Shown piece by piece: positions 41,154 to 44,436 of a DNA stretch of 44,436 bases. A program made the translations under genes and the position numbers. The notes beneath the pieces were generated by a model. The model was not told the origin of the DNA. It saw nothing but the letters and a program-made list of their open reading frames with translations, and did not search any database. Source of the stretch: Chara braunii (lineage: Eukaryota; Streptophyta; Charophyceae; Charales; Characeae). Every line of letters begins with the position of its first letter. Within the stretch, counting starts at the first letter, position 1. The stretch covers positions 246,540 through 290,975 of the forward strand of contig BFEA01000503.1 in NCBI GenBank assembly GCA_003427395.1, written 5' to 3'.

Positions 41154-41879
41154 CTAGCTGCCAGCCTCTTTCTCGCCAAACTTACCCATTCTCTGTTCCT
41201 TATCCAAGTTAACCCCCGCTTCTACCATAGACCCCTGCTCCTCCTCCCCCACCTCCGGCTGGTCACCATCCCCCTGCAGCACGAAGCCTTCATCATCCTG
41301 CAATCCCCCATCCTTGTAGACTGCGGTAAGATGTGCAGAGTGTTTGGCCACATCGCCCTCATTCTGCCCGTCAACCTCTCGCTGGCAGTCGTCATCATGT
41401 GTGAGAAAAGGCATATCGCCGTCATCATCAGAGTCAAAGTTGACGACGTCTTCTCCCACCTGCTCATCCTCCCCGCTTCCCCCATCCTCGTAGACCGCGG
41501 TAAGATGTGCATAGTATTTGGCCACATCGCCCTCATCTTGCCCATCAGCCTCTCCCTGGCCGACGTCATCATCCGTGTAAAAGGGCGTGTCGCTGTCCTC
41601 ATCAGTGTCAAAGTTGAAGACATCTTCTTCCGCCTGCTCATCCACCCCGCTTCCCCCATCCACGTAGACAGCGCTAAGAAGTGCAAAGTAATTGATCACA
41701 TCCACCTCATCTTGGCCATCATCCTCTCTGATCCAGACGTCATCAACCATGTCAAAAGACGTATCTCTATGATGTATCTCCCCCACCAACCCCCTCTCTA
41801 ACCCGGGAAAGTGTGCCCCTATTCGTGTGCTCATCGTTTCCATGGCTGGCGCAACCCCTGTCCGCGCATCGTTGGTCAT
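41154..41879 (-). CDS. Acidic protein with 58-residue tandem repeats, function unknown
   Basis: ATG at 41877-41879, 241 codons. Two full and one partial tandem copies of a 58-residue unit: DGQDEGDVAKYYAHLTAVYE, DGGSGEDEQVGEDVVNFDSD and DDGDMPFLTHDDD are the segments of the middle copy. The DNA unit is 174 bp. Asp+Glu content is very high, as in nucleolar, chaperone-like or transcription-acidic proteins. A CACGTG (41902-41907) and a CCAAT (41909-41913) lie just upstream within CpG-rich DNA. Open plus-strand frames over the same DNA are shadows. I do not recognise the family; a host gene or a transposon-derived ORF are both possible. Confidence 0.45.
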   Translation of the reverse strand: MTNDARTGVAPAMETMSTRIGAHFPGLERGLVGEIHHRDTSFDMVDDVWIREDDGQDEVDVINYFALLSAVYVDGGSGVDEQAEEDVFNFDTDEDSDTPFYTDDDVGQGEADGQDEGDVAKYYAHLTAVYEDGGSGEDEQVGEDVVNFDSDDDGDMPFLTHDDDCQREVDGQNEGDVAKHSAHLTAVYKDGGLQDDEGFVLQGDGDQPEVGEEEQGSMVEAGVNLDKEQRMGKFGEKEAGS

Positions 41880-41901
41880 TCACGACACCTACAGCAGGTG
41901 T

Positions 41902-41913
41902 CACGTGGCCAAT
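41902..41913 (-). promoter_or_regulatory. G-box and CCAAT-like pair
   Basis: CACGTGGCCAAT on the plus strand, 23 bp upstream of the minus-strand ATG at 41879, in a GC-rich stretch (41890-42010). Close to the start, so it might lie in a 5' UTR. Confidence 0.3.
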
Positions 41914-42049
41914 CAAAGAGCTGCGGGCATCTGCCGGGCGCGCGCCACAGGCCCAGCCGGGGAGCTCCTCTCCCCGGGCGCAAGTCTAGCCGGGAGGACC
42001 GGGCCTCGCCGGTCTGCCGGCATCAGGGTGCCAGTTTCTAACTTCTAAC

Positions 42050-42370
42050 ACACTCAAATACTTTTCATACTCTTCTGAAAAAGGAAAAAAAAAAGGATAA
42101 GGGAGGGTAGGCAGACGACCTTGTGGAAAATGTAAGAATCACGGAGCTGGGCAGCAGCCTTATGGAGGGAGAGGGCCTAGGGTTTGCCGTGCACAACTTT
42201 GACTGTGAAGGATAGTGTAGATTGGAAGACACTTTGTCACCCTCTACATGGCTAGACCGTGATACATGTTGTGACCTGGCTGCTAAAAAATAATTAGGCA
42301 GACAGTCAATCCCCTCGTGAGAGGGCAATCAATGATGTTCTGCCAGGTATACCTTCTCTGATCTTGTCAG
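42050..42370. other. Unassigned sequence
   Basis: No gene or repeat recognised. Confidence 0.4.
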
Positions 42371-42371
42371 T

Positions 42372-42545
42372 GGGACGCTGGACCCGGTTTCCAGCAGGTG
42401 ATGCTCCCCACCAATAGATTGGCGTCATCTGTAAAGTGGGGCTTGCTATTGGAGGATGCTCGTATCAGCTCCAATAGCAGGTTGCCACACTGCCAGATGG
42501 TTTTGCCAAAAAAATAAAAAGAAGAAGAAGAAAAAAAGAAAATAA
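42372..42545 (+). mobile_element. Short LINE-tail element with variable-stem hairpin and A-rich tail
   Basis: Module from 42372 (GGGACGCTGGACCCGGTTTC), stem CTTGCTATTGGAG (42442-42454) with CTCCAATAGCAGG (42469-42481; one G-U pair), loop ATGCTCGTATCA flanked by one G on each side, then 30 bp and an A/G-rich tail (42508-42545). Confidence 0.8.
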
Positions 42546-42905
42546 AGTTGTGTGTCTGACAGTGCAGACCTTCGCAGGACCCAGCCCATTGGGTGAGCGG
42601 AGCACCCATCCAGAAAAGGAGGCAATGAAGGGCCTTGCGGCCCTTGCCATGCCACACCACTCCCGGAATGTGCAAAATGGAGCATGCATGTCTCGCACAG
42701 ACACAGAAAGTTACACCTGCCATAGGTTTTGGCCTTTTCACATACCATGACTGGTGTAGCGATGCCGGATTTGATGGCTCCAAGCGCATGGGCTGACGGG
42801 AGCACTGAGAAATGAAAGCAAGTTCTAAAAATAACAACCATTTTTTTAATGCTAAAAGTGCATACATAGCACAGCACTATTTTGACAAGTAAAACGGCGC
42901 TAGTG
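42546..42905. other. Unassigned sequence
   Basis: No gene supported. Antisense open frames of 140-166 codons have no recognisable motif and run through the A-rich tail. Confidence 0.4.
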
Positions 42906-43010
42906 GGAGCCGGGCAAATGGCCCCGGTATCTCAATTTTCAAAATTCCAAACTTAGGCCAATTCAAAAAAAAAAAAAAAAAAAAAAAAAGATTTTTCTAG
43001 TAGTTCCTTG

Positions 43011-43191
43011 TCTCATTTTCATGAAATTTTCTGATGAGTTTTCTGACCGTACTCGTTATGGGACGCTGGGGCCCGTTCCCAGTTTGTGCCAATTTGTGAG
43101 GATATGGTCGTATCTATGGGACGCTGGACCCGGTTTCCAGCAGGTGCTGCTCCCCACCAATCGATGGAGCTTGGTTTAAAAAAAAAAAAAA
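43011..43191 (+). mobile_element. SINE-like element ending in the LINE tail module, copy 2
   Basis: Same order as 39224-39423: TCATGAAATTTTCTGATG, first module at 43058, GAGGATATGGTCGTATCTAT, full module from 43118, poly(A) at 43178-43191. The variable-stem hairpin is absent in both. Confidence 0.7.
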
Positions 43192-43486
43192 GGGACAAGG
43201 CCCCTGGGGCGAGGTCCCACTAGCCATGTATTTGAATTAGTGTGAAGGGCGTGGGACGGTCTGGGGATGGGTGGGTGGTTGAGTGTAATATGGAAAATGA
43301 AAACAAAAACCATTTCATGCCCCCAAAAAATGAAAAAACAAAAATGCTAAAAAAGAAAAGAAATTGCTCTTCCCACCGATGGTGTCTGCTCCAGGCAGGG
43401 TGTCAGATGTCAGGGTATGATTCACTGACCATCATGATGGCTGTGGCAGTCAAGACGACTGCCTTTGAGTGGGCACACGGACCATA
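43192..43486. other. Unassigned sequence
   Basis: No gene seen; A-rich patches at 43325-43360. Confidence 0.4.
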
Positions 43487-44436
43487 GGGGCTCGTTCGAC
43501 ACTCCTCGGGGGCCGAAATCCCCCAACAAAATCGTCGTTCCACTTGTCCTCGGGGGAAAAAAATAAAAAAAAACGTGACCGGGATTCCTCGGGATTTCCT
43601 CGGGGATTCCTCGGGCTACAGGCAATTTTCATTTTTCCCCAAGGAACCTCCTGTAGGATCCTCGGAGCTCCCCCATGTGGAAGAACGGGGTCTTCGACGG
43701 CACCTCAATCGACTTCTTTTGTCGGCGGCGTCTGGTCCATCGGTGGTCCGGGCGACTTGCGCACGAACATGTTGGGTCGCCAACGTTCAAGCGGCCCGAT
43801 GTCCACGCCAACGGTAACCGTTTGCGGGCCGGTAGCATCCCCAAGGTGCACACCGTGGTGCACCTTGGGGTTGGGCTTCAACCGAAGCGGGAAACCGCCC
43901 AACGGTCGGCAAATGCGAATATTTGAGGCGGCACAGCCCGTCCACAACACGACGGCTTCCGTTTGTCGCCAAGCGCGTATCGCCGTCTGCAGATATCTTG
44001 ATGTTATGTTGTCGCCCGTGTTGTCTTCCGTCTAGTCCCGTTGTCGTCGTCCGGCTAATGGCTGACGTCTTTCGCAAGCTGCCGCTACTGCTTCTCGTCG
44101 TCTTTTTGCTGGTCGTCGTCATAGTGTTTCACGTGTGTTTCCTCGGCAACGCGCCGTGGCGTCGACGTAGACGAACTTTGCCGATGAAGCCCGTCAGGAC
44201 GGATCGACTCGTGGTTCTTCCCAGACGATGGGCCGCCCTGGTGCGTTTGGAAAGATGAAGAGCACGCGGCAGCAGACATTCGAGGCAATGACCGATTGCA
44301 TGGAGAAGCACGGTGCGTTGATGGCGGCCACGATGGAGAGTGCCAGCAAGCGGCAATGCAGCATTCAGCTACGACAATGTGAGGCATTAGAAGCTGAAGT
44401 GCAGGTGCAGAAGACGCACTACGCCGCGTCCGATGA
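43487..44436 (+). mobile_element. Second PIF/Harbinger element, 5' part, runs off the window
   Basis: Left end GGGGCTCGTTCGACACTCC then CGGGGGCCG; subterminal CCTCGGGGATTCCTCGGG and CCCCAAGGAACCTCCTG blocks match the left end of the 15309-19229 element. The accessory gene follows in the same orientation. The right end is outside the window. Confidence 0.85.
44058..44436 (+). pseudogene. Harbinger accessory gene, internally deleted, truncated by the window
   Basis: ATG at 44058; MADVFRKLPLLLLV ... VIVFHVCFLG repeats the hydrophobic N-terminus of the copy at 15894. The frame closes with TGA at 44256-44258 after a short linker. From about 44228 another frame reads GRPGAFGKMKSTRQQTFEAM, then TDCMEKHGALM ... 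SASKRQCSIQ and ALEAEVQVQKTHYAASD, the C-terminal helix that the other copy has lost. The acidic linker and trihelix region in between are deleted, so this copy cannot make a DNA-binding accessory protein. Confidence 0.75.

Noticed and set aside
40869-41801. 310-codon plus-strand ORF
   Set aside because: Antisense of the acidic-repeat region; its hydrophobic repeats are the reverse complement of Asp/Glu codons.
42367-42877. Minus-strand ORFs of 143-166 codons
   Set aside because: They run through an A/G-rich tail and the tail module, with no motif.

Overview
This is nuclear DNA from a eukaryote with a repeat-rich genome. It has no operon structure, long homopolymer and microsatellite tracts, assembly gaps (runs of n at 14503-14564 and 33439-33515, plus isolated n), and almost nothing except transposable elements, their relics and sequence I cannot assign. 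A green-lineage host is suggested by L1-type LINEs with a plant-style ORF1 (RNA-binding region followed by a zinc knuckle), PIF/Harbinger DNA transposons that carry a trihelix-like Myb gene, and a 160-bp piece of plant-type mitochondrial cox2. A charophyte alga such as Chara is my best guess; that is inference, not something the sequence proves.

Layout. 1-5366: GC-rich dispersed repeats, two short MITEs (917-1383 and 1756-1877, each with a 3-bp target duplication), microsatellites and unassigned sequence. 5367-13104, minus strand: a nearly full-length LINE (LINE-A) with ORF1, endonuclease, reverse transcriptase, C-terminal domain and a structured 3' tail. Its ORFs are broken by a few stops and frameshifts. 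13480-14110: tandem units upstream of LINE-A, possibly promoter monomers. 15309-19229: a PIF/Harbinger element with both terminal repeats, a 3-bp target duplication, and two convergent broken genes. 19480-20226: a tRNA-derived SINE, then a possible last exon of an unidentified host gene. 20822-26585: a decayed LINE whose 3' part (LINE-B, minus strand) and 5' part (LINE-C, plus strand) face away from each other, with a U6 snRNA retropseudogene fused behind the tail. 26587-30300 and 37560-38960: two clusters of one composite satellite-like repeat, one copy broken by a MITE and one by the cox2 insertion. 30735-36908: a nested palindrome, an inverted SINE pair, a MITE split by a 2.5-kb TG...CA insertion, and a 222-codon ORF. 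39224-43191: SINE-like copies of the LINE tail and an acidic repeat ORF (41154-41879, minus). 43487 to the end: the start of a second Harbinger element.

The most interesting signal is the LINE 3' tail. A module of about 55 bp with two hairpins is followed, in the fuller copies, by a third hairpin. Five unrelated copies have completely different but self-complementary stem sequences, and four of them share an almost invariant 12-nt loop (reads ATGCTCTTATCA or close variants). The same tail ends both LINEs and several short LINE-dependent elements, which points to an RNA structure recognised by the LINE machinery whose stem sequence is free to change as long as it pairs.
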